Of a stretch of DNA of 64,000 bases, positions 42,511 through 51,039 are shown piece by piece (within the stretch, counting starts at the first letter, position 1; every line of letters begins with the position of its first letter). The notes beneath the pieces were generated by a model. That model made no database searches. It saw only the letters and a program-made list of their open reading frames with translations, and was not told the origin of the DNA. The position numbers and the translations under genes were made by a program. The stretch lies in NCBI RefSeq assembly GCF_023276405.1, contig NZ_JALRMO010000001.1, positions 6,721,501-6,785,500 on the forward strand. Direction: 5' to 3'. This DNA is from Paenibacillus hamazuiensis. GTDB lineage: Bacteria > Bacillota > Bacilli > Paenibacillales > NBRC-103111.

Positions 42511-44415
42511 TTGAAATCGGAAGTTGAAACGGAAATAAGCCGCAGGATCCAATGGCTGCAAGAGGAGCAGTCCCCGGACGGCTCGTGGCGGTTCTGTCTG
42601 GAAAGCGGTCCGCTCACCGATGCCTATATGATTATTTTGCTGCGCAGCCTGCAGATCGATGACGAGGAGCTGATCCGCTTGTTGGCGGAACATATCGCCA
42701 AGCTGCAGGAAAAAAACGGGGCATGGAAACTGTTTCACGATGAAGCCGAAGGCAATTTATCTTTAACGATTGAAGCTTACTGCGCTCTTCTTTATGCGGG
42801 ATATTACGGCAAAGAGGACGAACCGATGCAAGCGGCCAAGCAATTTATATTGTCCAAGGGCGGGCTGACGGAAGCAAGCTTACCTACCAAAATCGTGCTT
42901 GCCTTGACCGGCCAGTATCCGTGGCCGAATCATATACCGGTTCCGATTGAAATGCTGCTGCTGCCCAAAAGTTTTCCGGTTAACTATTTCGATTTTTCCG
43001 GTTATGCCAGAGTGCATTTCGCTCCGATTCTGGTTTGTGCGGACCGAAAATGGGTTATCAAGACAGCCCGTACCCCCGACTTGTCCGATTTGTATGCGGA
43101 TCAAAGTAAAACGTCCCGAGTTCCGCGGCATGCAGAGCCTCGTCACAATGAGTCCTACCGCTCCCTCTTATCGATGATCGTCCAGGGCATCAAACATTTG
43201 CCGTTTTTACCCGGACAAATCCATTCCGCCGCCCTGCATCGTGCCGAACAGTTTATGCTGCAGCGTATAGAGCCGGACGGCACGTTATACAGCTACTTCA
43301 CTTCGACGTTCCTCATGATATTCGCCCTGCTGGCTCTCGGCTACCCCAAGAACCACCCTGTCATCGTGCGTGCCGTTCAAGGGTTAAAAAATTTGATATG
43401 TCGGGCCGACGCGGGGATCCATATACAGAACGTCACCTCCACGGTCTGGGATACGGCTCTGTTCAGCCATGCCCTGCAAGAGGCCGGGGCTTCGCCCCAA
43501 TCGCCCATGATCCAAAAGGCGGGGCAATATTTGCTTTCACGGCAGCATCAAAAATACGGCGATTGGACAATTCATAATCCCCGCGCCATACCGGGAGGGT
43601 GGGGATTCTCGGATATCAATACGATCAACCCGGATATCGACGATACGACAGCGGCCCTTCGGGCCATACGCCGCTTAGCGCAAACTAGCGGCAATCCTGA
43701 TCATGCCGCTTATCTTTCCTCGTGGAATCGGGGGATGAACTGGCTGCTTTCCATGCAAAACGATAATGGCGGATGGCCGGCCTTTGAAAAAAATACGGAC
43801 AACAGCCTGCTGACCTGGATCCCTCTGAAGGGGATGAAGGAGGCTCTCATCGATCCTTCGACCGCTGATTTGACAGGCAGGACGCTGGAGTTTCTCGGAA
43901 ACAGCGCGGGCTTGAAAGCTTCGCATCCCGCAGTGGAAAAAGGCGTCCGCTGGCTGCTCCGCCATCAGGAAGAGGACGGTTCCTGGAGCGGACGCTGGGG
44001 CATCTCGTACATTTACGGTACATGGGCCGCCATTACCGGAATGATCGCCGCAGGGGTTTCCCCCCGGCTCCCGGCCGTGCAAAAGGCGGTCAGGTGGCTT
44101 CAAGGCATTCAAAATGCGGACGGAGGCTGGGGAGAATCGTGCCGGAGCGACGTCGAACATAAGTACGTCCCCCTGGGTGCCAGCATCCCTTCGCAAACCG
44201 CCTGGGCGCTGGATGCTTTGCTCGCCGTATATAAAGGTCCGACGGCCGCCATCGATCGGGGAATCCGGTTTTTACTCGAATCCTCGCAAAAGCGCGATTG
44301 GACGACTCGTTATCCGACAGGAGCCGGTCTGCCGGGCGGCTTTTATTTCCAGTATCACAGCTACCGGCACATCTGGCCGCTTCTTGCGTTGGGACATTAC
44401 ATGAAAAGCCTCTGA
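42511..44415 (+). CDS. sqhC: Squalene-hopene cyclase-family terpene cyclase (SqhC/sporulenol synthase-like)
   Basis: A 634-residue protein of normal family length. The catalytic DXDD motif occurs as PDIDDTTAALRAI. Several QW repeats are present (QSPDGSWRF, QEKNGAWKLF, QNDNGGWPAFE, QEEDGSWSGRWG, QNADGGWGES). The family cyclises squalene to hopene or, in Bacillus, tetraprenyl-beta-curcumene to sporulenol, making membrane-ordering triterpenoids; the two cannot be told apart by eye. The start is TTG at 42511, with GGAAGG 10 bases upstream; no better start is visible. Transcribed alone, divergent from the beta-helix gene. Confidence 0.9.
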   Translation: MKSEVETEISRRIQWLQEEQSPDGSWRFCLESGPLTDAYMIILLRSLQIDDEELIRLLAEHIAKLQEKNGAWKLFHDEAEGNLSLTIEAYCALLYAGYYGKEDEPMQAAKQFILSKGGLTEASLPTKIVLALTGQYPWPNHIPVPIEMLLLPKSFPVNYFDFSGYARVHFAPILVCADRKWVIKTARTPDLSDLYADQSKTSRVPRHAEPRHNESYRSLLSMIVQGIKHLPFLPGQIHSAALHRAEQFMLQRIEPDGTLYSYFTSTFLMIFALLALGYPKNHPVIVRAVQGLKNLICRADAGIHIQNVTSTVWDTALFSHALQEAGASPQSPMIQKAGQYLLSRQHQKYGDWTIHNPRAIPGGWGFSDINTINPDIDDTTAALRAIRRLAQTSGNPDHAAYLSSWNRGMNWLLSMQNDNGGWPAFEKNTDNSLLTWIPLKGMKEALIDPSTADLTGRTLEFLGNSAGLKASHPAVEKGVRWLLRHQEEDGSWSGRWGISYIYGTWAAITGMIAAGVSPRLPAVQKAVRWLQGIQNADGGWGESCRSDVEHKYVPLGASIPSQTAWALDALLAVYKGPTAAIDRGIRFLLESSQKRDWTTRYPTGAGLPGGFYFQYHSYRHIWPLLALGHYMKSL

Positions 44416-44428
44416 AGTCGATTTCATA

Positions 44429-44437
44429 TGTTATAAT
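44429..44437 (+). promoter_or_regulatory. Extended -10 promoter of the YesM-like kinase gene
   Basis: TGTTATAAT is a perfect match to the extended -10 consensus TGnTATAAT, 45 bases before the GTG start. No -35 is needed for this promoter type, and none is clear. Confidence 0.6.
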
Positions 44438-44481
44438 AGGACAAACTTCGACGCATTCGTAAGAAAAAGAGGCGATTCCCG

Positions 44482-46347
44482 GTGAAATTCAGCGTACGTC
44501 TGCGGCAAGCGGCCTTTCCTCCTCTATCCCGGTGGAGTCTGCGTTCCAAGACGCTGCTCGTTTTCCTGCTGCTCATCGCCATTCCGCTCGGGCTGCAGGG
44601 AGCGCTCACCTATTATGACTTTTCCGGGTCGACCGAACGCCGCGCCGCCGATTACTCGGCTCAGTTGGTCGGACAAATCAACCGAAATCTCGACCGCACC
44701 TTGAAGGAAATGCAGCGTCTTTCGCTGACGCCGCTTTACGACCCCGAGGTGCTGAACATTCTCCGCAAATACAGCAGCCCGGATCTGAAATACGTCCGTC
44801 CGTCGGTCGAGGAGCTGGAAAAGATGCTGCTTCATATCGCCAGCGGCACGTATGACCGTTCCGAAATCCGCGGCATTCAAATTTTTGCGGGCAACGGCTA
44901 CACCTTCTCCAACCTCGATGCGAACACGATTCGCTCGTTTAACGATCCTTCGCAGGAAAGCTGGTATGACCGGGTGCGCTCGGCCGACGGCGCCTGGACG
45001 CTGATTCCGACGCACCGCCCCGCTTATTACTTGGATAACGATCCTCAGACGGTCTTTTCCGTAGCCCGTCTGATCCGCGAGCCGAACACGAACCGTACGC
45101 TCGGACTCGTCAAGATCGATTTGAAATTGGACGTGTTTCAGCAAATCGTATCCAACGTCAAATTCGAAGATAAAGCCGGCCTGATCGCAGTTAACAGCCG
45201 CAACGAGCTGTTTTTCCGGAAGGGCGGCCCGCAGCAGCCGCTCGGCGATAAAGAGGAATGGACAAGCGCCGCCTCCCTTCCCAACGGTTCGGGCGTGCAG
45301 CACATGCAGCTCGGCGGGAAGCCCTTTCTCGCGATTTCCGATTACTCCGACTACTCGGATATCAAAATCGTCAGCTACATCCCGGTCGAATCGCTGCTGA
45401 AGGATACGAACGAGCTGCGAAATATGACGTTATGGATCGGCGTCATCTGCCTGACGCTGGCCGGAGGATTCGCCACCTATTCGTCATATCGGCTCAGCCG
45501 CCCGCTGGCGGCACTCAAAAACAAAATGAAGCGGGTCGAGCACGGCGACTTCAAGCAAAGCGTCGAGGTCGAGTCCGAGGATGAGATCGGGCAGCTGAGC
45601 CGCAACTTCAACCGGATGGTCGAACGGATCGACCGGTTGGTCGAGGAGGTTTACGTCATCGGCCTCCGCGAGAAGGAAGCGGAGCTGGCGGCGCTGCAAA
45701 GCCAAATCAATCCGCATTTTATATACAACACGCTGGAGTCGATCAATATGCTGGCCGTGCGGGGGCAAAGCAGCCGCGTATCCGATATGGTCACCGCGCT
45801 GGGCCGGCTGCTCCGGTACACGGTCGGCCACAGCCGCCGGCTCGTGCAGCTGCGCGAGGAACTGGAATCGGCCGAGGCATACGTGCGGATTCAGCAGCTG
45901 CGCTACGGGGAGCGGCTGAATATCGTTTTTGACATCGAGCCGGAGCTGCTCTCCTGCGCGATTCCCAAGCTGATGCTGCAGCCGATGATCGAGAACGCGA
46001 TCTATCACGGTATCGGCGATCGCGAATCGGGAGGCACCATATGGATACTCGCCGCCCGATTCGAGGATTATCTGCTGCTGACCGTCCGCGACGACGGACG
46101 CGGCATGACCGAAGATGAGCTCGCCCGGCTGCGCAAGTCGCTCGTTGTCCCGACGCTGGCGGCAAGCGATCGGCCGGACGGCCATGGCGTCGCGCTGCGC
46201 AATATTTGCCAGCGGCTGACGCTGCTTTACGGAGAAGCCGGGGAGCTGCACGTGGACGCAAGCCCCGGAGCCGGCACGGCATTCACCATCACTATCCCGC
46301 TTCATGAATTGGAGGAAACGCCCGATGATACGCATACTGCTCGTTGA
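44482..46347 (+). CDS. YesM-like sensor histidine kinase
   Basis: A 621-residue protein. Transmembrane helix about 20-40, an extracellular double-Cache-type domain (about 45-310), a second helix, HAMP (about 330-385, VEHGDFKQSVEVESEDEIGQLSRNFNRM), then a LytS/YesM-type His-kinase domain (LQSQINPHFIYNTLESIN) and HATPase (MLQPMIENAIYHG, RDDGRGM). The start is GTG. The AraC-type regulator gene overlaps its end by 23 bases. In Paenibacillaceae such pairs sense polysaccharide breakdown products and switch on the neighbouring ABC importer. Confidence 0.93.
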   Translation: MKFSVRLRQAAFPPLSRWSLRSKTLLVFLLLIAIPLGLQGALTYYDFSGSTERRAADYSAQLVGQINRNLDRTLKEMQRLSLTPLYDPEVLNILRKYSSPDLKYVRPSVEELEKMLLHIASGTYDRSEIRGIQIFAGNGYTFSNLDANTIRSFNDPSQESWYDRVRSADGAWTLIPTHRPAYYLDNDPQTVFSVARLIREPNTNRTLGLVKIDLKLDVFQQIVSNVKFEDKAGLIAVNSRNELFFRKGGPQQPLGDKEEWTSAASLPNGSGVQHMQLGGKPFLAISDYSDYSDIKIVSYIPVESLLKDTNELRNMTLWIGVICLTLAGGFATYSSYRLSRPLAALKNKMKRVEHGDFKQSVEVESEDEIGQLSRNFNRMVERIDRLVEEVYVIGLREKEAELAALQSQINPHFIYNTLESINMLAVRGQSSRVSDMVTALGRLLRYTVGHSRRLVQLREELESAEAYVRIQQLRYGERLNIVFDIEPELLSCAIPKLMLQPMIENAIYHGIGDRESGGTIWILAARFEDYLLLTVRDDGRGMTEDELARLRKSLVVPTLAASDRPDGHGVALRNICQRLTLLYGEAGELHVDASPGAGTAFTITIPLHELEETPDDTHTAR

Positions 46348-47092
46348 GGATGAGGAAGTGATCCGCGAAGGCATCTCATCCTTGATCCGCCAGGTTTCGC
46401 CCCATTTTACCGTCGTGAAGGAAGCGGCGCACGGGCGCGAGGCGCTCGATTACCTCAGCAGAAACGTCGTCGATGTGGTCATCACGGACATTCGCATGCG
46501 CGAGATGAACGGGCTGCAGCTGCTGGAGAAAATCCGCGAGAAATACGAGGACATGCCTTTGCTGATCATCAGCGGGTACAGCGATTTCAGCTATGCGCAG
46601 AAGGCGCTGCAATTCGGGGTATCGGATTATTTGCTGAAGCCGATTGACCGCAAGCAGCTCGTTTGTGCGCTGGACAAGATCCACGCCCTCCTGCTGAAGC
46701 GCGGCGGCAAAAGCCCTGTGCCGGCCCAAGCCGAGGAGGCTCCGCCCGCCATGCAGCCCGGGACGGAGGGGCGCCGTCTGATCCGCAAGGTGAAGGAATA
46801 CATCGAAGCTCATCCCGAAGGTGACCTGCGGCTGCAAACCCTTGCCGATTTCGTTCATTTGAACCCGGCTTATTTAAGCCAGCTGTTCAAGCAGGAGACC
46901 GGCGCCAACTTGTCGGACGCAATCACCGCAGCCCGGATGGAGCGGGCCAAATACCTTCTCGCCCATACGGAGCTGAAAATATACGACGTCGCCCGCTTGT
47001 CGGGATACCAAAGCCCCAAGCACTTCATGCTCGTATTCAAACAATGGGCGGGCGTCACGCCGGGAACGTACCGCGAACAGCACGCGACTTGA
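46325..47092 (+). CDS. YesN-like response regulator with AraC-type DNA-binding domain
   Basis: A 255-residue protein. Receiver with LLVEDEEVIREG, acceptor Asp in VVITDIRMREMNG and KPI. A short linker and a C-terminal AraC helix-turn-helix pair follow (about 160-250, LRLQTLADFVHLNPAYLSQLFKQETG and VARLSGYQSPKHFMLVFKQWAGVTP). The ATG at 46325 has GGAGGAAA upstream, inside the end of the kinase gene. It probably activates the ABC transporter genes that follow after a 129-base gap. Confidence 0.93.
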   Translation: MIRILLVEDEEVIREGISSLIRQVSPHFTVVKEAAHGREALDYLSRNVVDVVITDIRMREMNGLQLLEKIREKYEDMPLLIISGYSDFSYAQKALQFGVSDYLLKPIDRKQLVCALDKIHALLLKRGGKSPVPAQAEEAPPAMQPGTEGRRLIRKVKEYIEAHPEGDLRLQTLADFVHLNPAYLSQLFKQETGANLSDAITAARMERAKYLLAHTELKIYDVARLSGYQSPKHFMLVFKQWAGVTPGTYREQHAT

Positions 47093-47164
47093 CCCCTCCC
47101 CTTATTTTTCCTCTAAAAAAAACGTACCAAAACCAAAAGCTGCGTGATTTTCCCCCGGCCCCGA

Positions 47165-47181
47165 TGTCAATATAATTGACA
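47165..47181 (+). promoter_or_regulatory. Perfect inverted repeat in the sugar-transporter promoter
   Basis: TGTCAATATAATTGACA is a perfect 7-3-7 inverted repeat, 41 bases before the binding-protein start. A TATAAT (47171-47176) lies at its centre, so a protein bound here would block the -10. Confidence 0.55.
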
Positions 47182-47221
47182 CCAGTAAGACATATCATTG
47201 TTCTCTAAGGGAGGAGAATCC

Positions 47222-48523
47222 ATGAAACGAACGTTGGCTTGCCTGATCTCGTTATCCATGGTAGCGGTAACATCGGCATGCGGCGGTGCCGGAAAAACCA
47301 ATGAAACCGCACCCGGTGCAAGCGCCCAGAACACAAAGAAAATCGAACTGAAGTTCGCCACATGGGGCAACCCTGCGCAGCTGGAGCTGTATCAAAAGCT
47401 CGCCGCCAAGTACCAGGAATCGCACCCGAACATTGAGGTCAAAATCGACTCGATTCCGTTTGCCGATTACCAGCAAAAAATTTCCGTACTCGCCGCCGGC
47501 CGGGAGCTGCCGGATATCGCCTGGATTTCCGAGCGCATGGTTCCCCAGTTTATGGCCAACGGCATTCTCGAGGACGTGTCGGACGTCGTAAACGACCCGG
47601 CCTTCAACAGCGCGGACATCATCCCGTCCACTCTGGAGCTGTTCCGCAAGGACGGCAAACTGTACGGCCTGCCGTTCTCAACGCCGCCCAGCGTCGTGTT
47701 CTACAACAAGGATCTGTTCGACAAGGCGGGGCTGACTTCTCCAAACGAGCTGGCCAAGCAGGGCAAGTGGACGTGGGATGAATTCGTCAAGTCGGCCAAA
47801 GCGATTTCCAGCGGTCCTTCCTCCGGCCGGACTTATGGAGCGAATTTCTTCCGCGACTGGAAAACCTGGATCATTCTCGCCTCCTACTCCTGGTCCAACG
47901 GCAGCGGCCCGTTCAACGAAGACATGACCAAGTTCACATGGAGCGACAAGTACGGCGTAGAGACGTTTAAAATGCTGCAGACGATGATGTTCACCGACAA
48001 CTCCCACCCGAAAGCGGGAGAGCAAGTCAGCTTTGAGTCGGGCAAGCTCGGCATGATTTTCGACAACTACAGCTTTGTATCCAAAGCACGCACGATCAAG
48101 GATTTCAAATGGAGCATCGCGCCGATGCCGTCCGGCTCCAAGGGCACCGTTCCGATGATGGGCCAGGCCGGTTATGTGCTGTTCAAGGAAAGCAAGCATC
48201 CGAAGGAAGCGAAGGAGCTGCTGAAATTTTTCGCCGGTCAGGAAGGCATTCAAACCACTTCCGCGTTTTTCGTACCGCCGCGCAAATCGGTTCTCAGCTC
48301 GGACGCATTCCTGAAGCAGGAAGGCAACCCCGACCCAAGCGACATCAAGCAGGCGGTCATCGACGAGATGCCGAAGGCCAAAGTTCAACCGGGTCATATT
48401 CAGTGGCAAAAAATCGACACCGAAATCTTGTCGGGCTTCGATCACCTGTTCGGACAGACGGGACCGCCGGAGCAAATTTTGAAGGATGTCGAAGCCAAAG
48501 TCGATCCGCTGCTTAAAAAATAA
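47222..48523 (+). CDS. Sugar ABC transporter substrate-binding lipoprotein
   Basis: A 433-residue protein. Lipoprotein signal with lipobox TSAC, then an extracellular solute-binding family 1 fold (KIELKFATWGNPAQLE, YQQKISVLAAGRELPDIAWIS, GLPFSTPPSVVFYNKDLFDKAGL). It captures oligosaccharides outside the membrane for the permeases downstream. GGAGGAG precedes the ATG at 47222. First gene of a five-gene run: binding protein, TIM-barrel-like protein, two permeases, FAD oxidoreductase. Ligand unknown. Confidence 0.93.
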   Translation: MKRTLACLISLSMVAVTSACGGAGKTNETAPGASAQNTKKIELKFATWGNPAQLELYQKLAAKYQESHPNIEVKIDSIPFADYQQKISVLAAGRELPDIAWISERMVPQFMANGILEDVSDVVNDPAFNSADIIPSTLELFRKDGKLYGLPFSTPPSVVFYNKDLFDKAGLTSPNELAKQGKWTWDEFVKSAKAISSGPSSGRTYGANFFRDWKTWIILASYSWSNGSGPFNEDMTKFTWSDKYGVETFKMLQTMMFTDNSHPKAGEQVSFESGKLGMIFDNYSFVSKARTIKDFKWSIAPMPSGSKGTVPMMGQAGYVLFKESKHPKEAKELLKFFAGQEGIQTTSAFFVPPRKSVLSSDAFLKQEGNPDPSDIKQAVIDEMPKAKVQPGHIQWQKIDTEILSGFDHLFGQTGPPEQILKDVEAKVDPLLKK

Positions 48524-48541
48524 AAAGGGAGCTGGCACAGC

Positions 48542-49231
48542 ATGAATCGTTTTCAGCAAGCGTTAACCCGTGAGAAGCTGCAGCTGTTCGTCAGCTTGCC
48601 GGCCAACGACGCCGGGCTCGCTCAAGCGGCCCTGGCGGAAGGGGCGGACGGCCTGAAGGTGCACATGAACGTCGGCCACCGCGCGAGCGGCAGCCACTTT
48701 GGCCCGCTCTCCGGCTACCTGGATGTGTTTGCCCAAATTCGCTCGCTGTTCGACGGCCCGCTCGGCATTGTGCCGGGCGGTTCGCTGGACAGCGTCAAAC
48801 CGGAGGAAATCGAGGCGCTGCCGGGGCTCGGGGTCGACTTTACGTCGATTTACGCCTTCCATATGCCTTCCTTTCTCCTCCGCTATCCGAAGCTTTCCCG
48901 CACCTTCGCCATTGATAGCGGTTTCGACCTTCGCCTGCTGGAAGGCGCCGGGACATTCGGCGTCGAGGCGCTCGAAGCGTCGGTGATTCCCGGCGACGAG
49001 TACGGCACCCCCCTCAGCTTCGCCGACTTGCTCAAATACCGCTGGCTGGTACAGCATTCGGGCCTGCCCGTCATCGTACCGTCCCAGCGCAAAATCGTCC
49101 CGGCCGACGTGCCGGCGCTGATCGACTGCGGCATCCGCGTGCTGCTGATCGGCGCGGTGGTCACCGGCAAAGATGCCGACGGCATTCGCCGTGCGGTTGC
49201 GGAGCTGCGCAATGAAATCGACCGCCATTAA
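48542..49231 (+). CDS. Conserved TIM-barrel-like protein within the sugar ABC operon
   Basis: A 229-residue soluble protein. The strand-helix pattern and the late glycine-rich phosphate-type loop (IRVLLIGAVVTGKD) suggest a small TIM barrel like those of NanE, ThiE or PcrB, but I do not recognise the exact family. Recurrent features are LAEGADGLKVHMNVGHRASG, PLGIVPGG, GVDFTSIYAFHMPSF and VIVPSQRKI. It lies between the binding protein and the first permease and overlaps the permease start by 20 bases, so it is translationally coupled. Intracellular conversion of the imported (phospho)sugar is a reasonable guess only. Confidence 0.7.
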   Translation: MNRFQQALTREKLQLFVSLPANDAGLAQAALAEGADGLKVHMNVGHRASGSHFGPLSGYLDVFAQIRSLFDGPLGIVPGGSLDSVKPEEIEALPGLGVDFTSIYAFHMPSFLLRYPKLSRTFAIDSGFDLRLLEGAGTFGVEALEASVIPGDEYGTPLSFADLLKYRWLVQHSGLPVIVPSQRKIVPADVPALIDCGIRVLLIGAVVTGKDADGIRRAVAELRNEIDRH

Positions 49232-50144
49232 CCGGGTGGCTTCGGCGAAGCCGCTGCGCCGCCGAAGCCCGCTTGCCCGGGAAGCGAATATAACCGGGTG
49301 GCTGTTCGTGGCGCCGATGGTGCTCGGCTTCGCGCTGCTGCTGTTCGTGCCGCTCATGATGGCGCTGTATATGAGTTTGACGGACTGGCCGCTGCTGGGG
49401 GAAGCGAAGTTCGTCGGACTGGACAATTATAAAGCGATCGCCGGGGACAAGGAATTTTGGAAGGTGCTCGGCAATACGTTCTACTTCGCGGCCGGGCTTG
49501 TTCCGCTGAATATCGTGCTGGCACTGCTGCTCGCCCTGCCGCTGGCCGGCAAGCTCCCGGGAATGGGCTTTTTCCGCACCGTCATCTTCGTCCCGGTCAT
49601 GACGTCGCTGATCGTTTGGTCGATCGTATGGAAGTACATGTTCGCGACCGATTCCGGCTTTATCAACCAGCTGCTGCAGTGGTTCGGCGTGACGGGGCCG
49701 TCCTGGCTCTATGACCGGAATTTGGCGATGCCCGTCGTCATTGTCACCAGCGTGCTGAAGAACCTCGGGCTGAACATGGTGCTCTTTATCGCTGCGCTCC
49801 AGCAAGTTCCGGCGCAGCTTTACGAGGCGGCCAGGATCGACGGCGCCGGCAGGGTCGTCACCTTCTTCCGCGTGACGCTGCCGATGATTACGCACACTCT
49901 GTTTTTGACGATCATCATGACCATCATCGGCTCGCTCAAGGTGTTCGGCCAAATTTACGTCATGACGCAGGGCGGTCCGGTCGGCAGCACGAAGGTGCTC
50001 GTATATTACATCTGGGAAAAAGCGTTCAAGCTCTACGAGTTCGGCTATGCCTCCTCGCTGGCCTACGTGCTGTTTGCGATCATTTTGGCGCTGACTCTCG
50101 TGCAGTGGGGCTTGCGAAAGAGGTGGGTCATTCATGAAGGCTGA
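49212..50144 (+). CDS. Sugar ABC transporter permease (MalF/LplB type)
   Basis: A 310-residue membrane protein with six predicted helices and the EAA loop that docks the ATPase (YEAARIDGAGRVVTFFRVTLP region). The N-terminus GWLFVAPMVLGFALLLFVPL is typical of CUT1 permeases. The ATG at 49212 has GGAG 7 bases upstream, inside the previous gene; an earlier in-frame start at 49173 is less likely. It overlaps the next permease by 11 bases. Confidence 0.92.
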   Translation: MKSTAINRVASAKPLRRRSPLAREANITGWLFVAPMVLGFALLLFVPLMMALYMSLTDWPLLGEAKFVGLDNYKAIAGDKEFWKVLGNTFYFAAGLVPLNIVLALLLALPLAGKLPGMGFFRTVIFVPVMTSLIVWSIVWKYMFATDSGFINQLLQWFGVTGPSWLYDRNLAMPVVIVTSVLKNLGLNMVLFIAALQQVPAQLYEAARIDGAGRVVTFFRVTLPMITHTLFLTIIMTIIGSLKVFGQIYVMTQGGPVGSTKVLVYYIWEKAFKLYEFGYASSLAYVLFAIILALTLVQWGLRKRWVIHEG

Positions 50145-50991
50145 ACATACATCCATGCGGACATCTTACCGGATAAGCGCGGCGGTTCAATATTTTCTGC
50201 TGACGGTCGTATCGGCGGTTATGCTGATGCCGTTTCTGTGGATGGTTTCGACATCGCTGAAGGAGCCCGCCAAAGTTTTCGTCTTTCCGCCGCAGCTCAT
50301 TCCGTCACCGGTCCGCTGGTCCAACTATGCGGAAGTGCTGCATATCATCCCGTTTCACCTGTTTTACTGGAACAGCATCTATATCGCCGCGCTGGTCACG
50401 GCGGGGACGGTCTTTTTCTCCTCGCTGGCCGGTTATGCGTTTGCCCGCATCCCCTTCTGGGGGAGCGGCGTCGTGTTTTTGCTGCTGCTCAGCACGATGA
50501 TGATTCCGAACGAGGTCATCGCCATCCCGATGTTTCTGTTCATGCGGGAGATCGGCTTCATCAATACGCACGTGCCCCTGATCGTTCTGCCGATATTCGG
50601 GGCCGGAGGCGTGTTCGGAGTATTCGTCATGCGGCAGTTTTTCATCGCTATCCCGAAGGAGCTTGAGGAAGCGGCGATGATCGACGGCTGCTCTCGCCTC
50701 CGGATTTATACGAGCATCATGCTGCCGCTGGCCAAGCCGGCCGCAGCTACATTGGTCATTTTTACGTTCCTGACGTCCTGGAACGATTTCTTCGATCCGC
50801 TGATCTACATCAGCGACCGGACGCTGATGACGCTGCCGCTCGCGCTGTCGCTTTTTACGGATGAATCGGGCACGGCGTGGCATCATCTGATGAGCGCCTC
50901 CGTCATGGCGACGCTGCCGCTGCTGATCGTATTCTTTTTCGCGCAAAAGCAATTTATCGAAGGCGTGGCGATGACCGGCCTGAAGGAATAA
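50134..50991 (+). CDS. Sugar ABC transporter permease (MalG/LplC type)
   Basis: A 285-residue membrane protein with six predicted helices. EAA loop: LEEAAMIDGCSRLRIYTSIMLPLAKPA. The C-terminus FIEGVAMTGLKE is the CUT1 family hallmark. It pairs with the preceding permease. No ATP-binding gene is present in the cluster, so a shared MsmX-type ATPase encoded elsewhere is probably used, as is common in Bacillales. Confidence 0.93.
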   Translation: MKAEHTSMRTSYRISAAVQYFLLTVVSAVMLMPFLWMVSTSLKEPAKVFVFPPQLIPSPVRWSNYAEVLHIIPFHLFYWNSIYIAALVTAGTVFFSSLAGYAFARIPFWGSGVVFLLLLSTMMIPNEVIAIPMFLFMREIGFINTHVPLIVLPIFGAGGVFGVFVMRQFFIAIPKELEEAAMIDGCSRLRIYTSIMLPLAKPAAATLVIFTFLTSWNDFFDPLIYISDRTLMTLPLALSLFTDESGTAWHHLMSASVMATLPLLIVFFFAQKQFIEGVAMTGLKE

Positions 50992-51039
50992 ACATTCAGA
51001 CCGGCGCGCTTTGCCGCCTGGGAAGGAGCTTTTCGGAGC

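Noticed and set aside
48542-49231. NanE (N-acetylmannosamine-6-phosphate epimerase)
   Set aside because: Size and fold would fit, but I could not recognise NanE signature motifs and no other sialic-acid genes are nearby.
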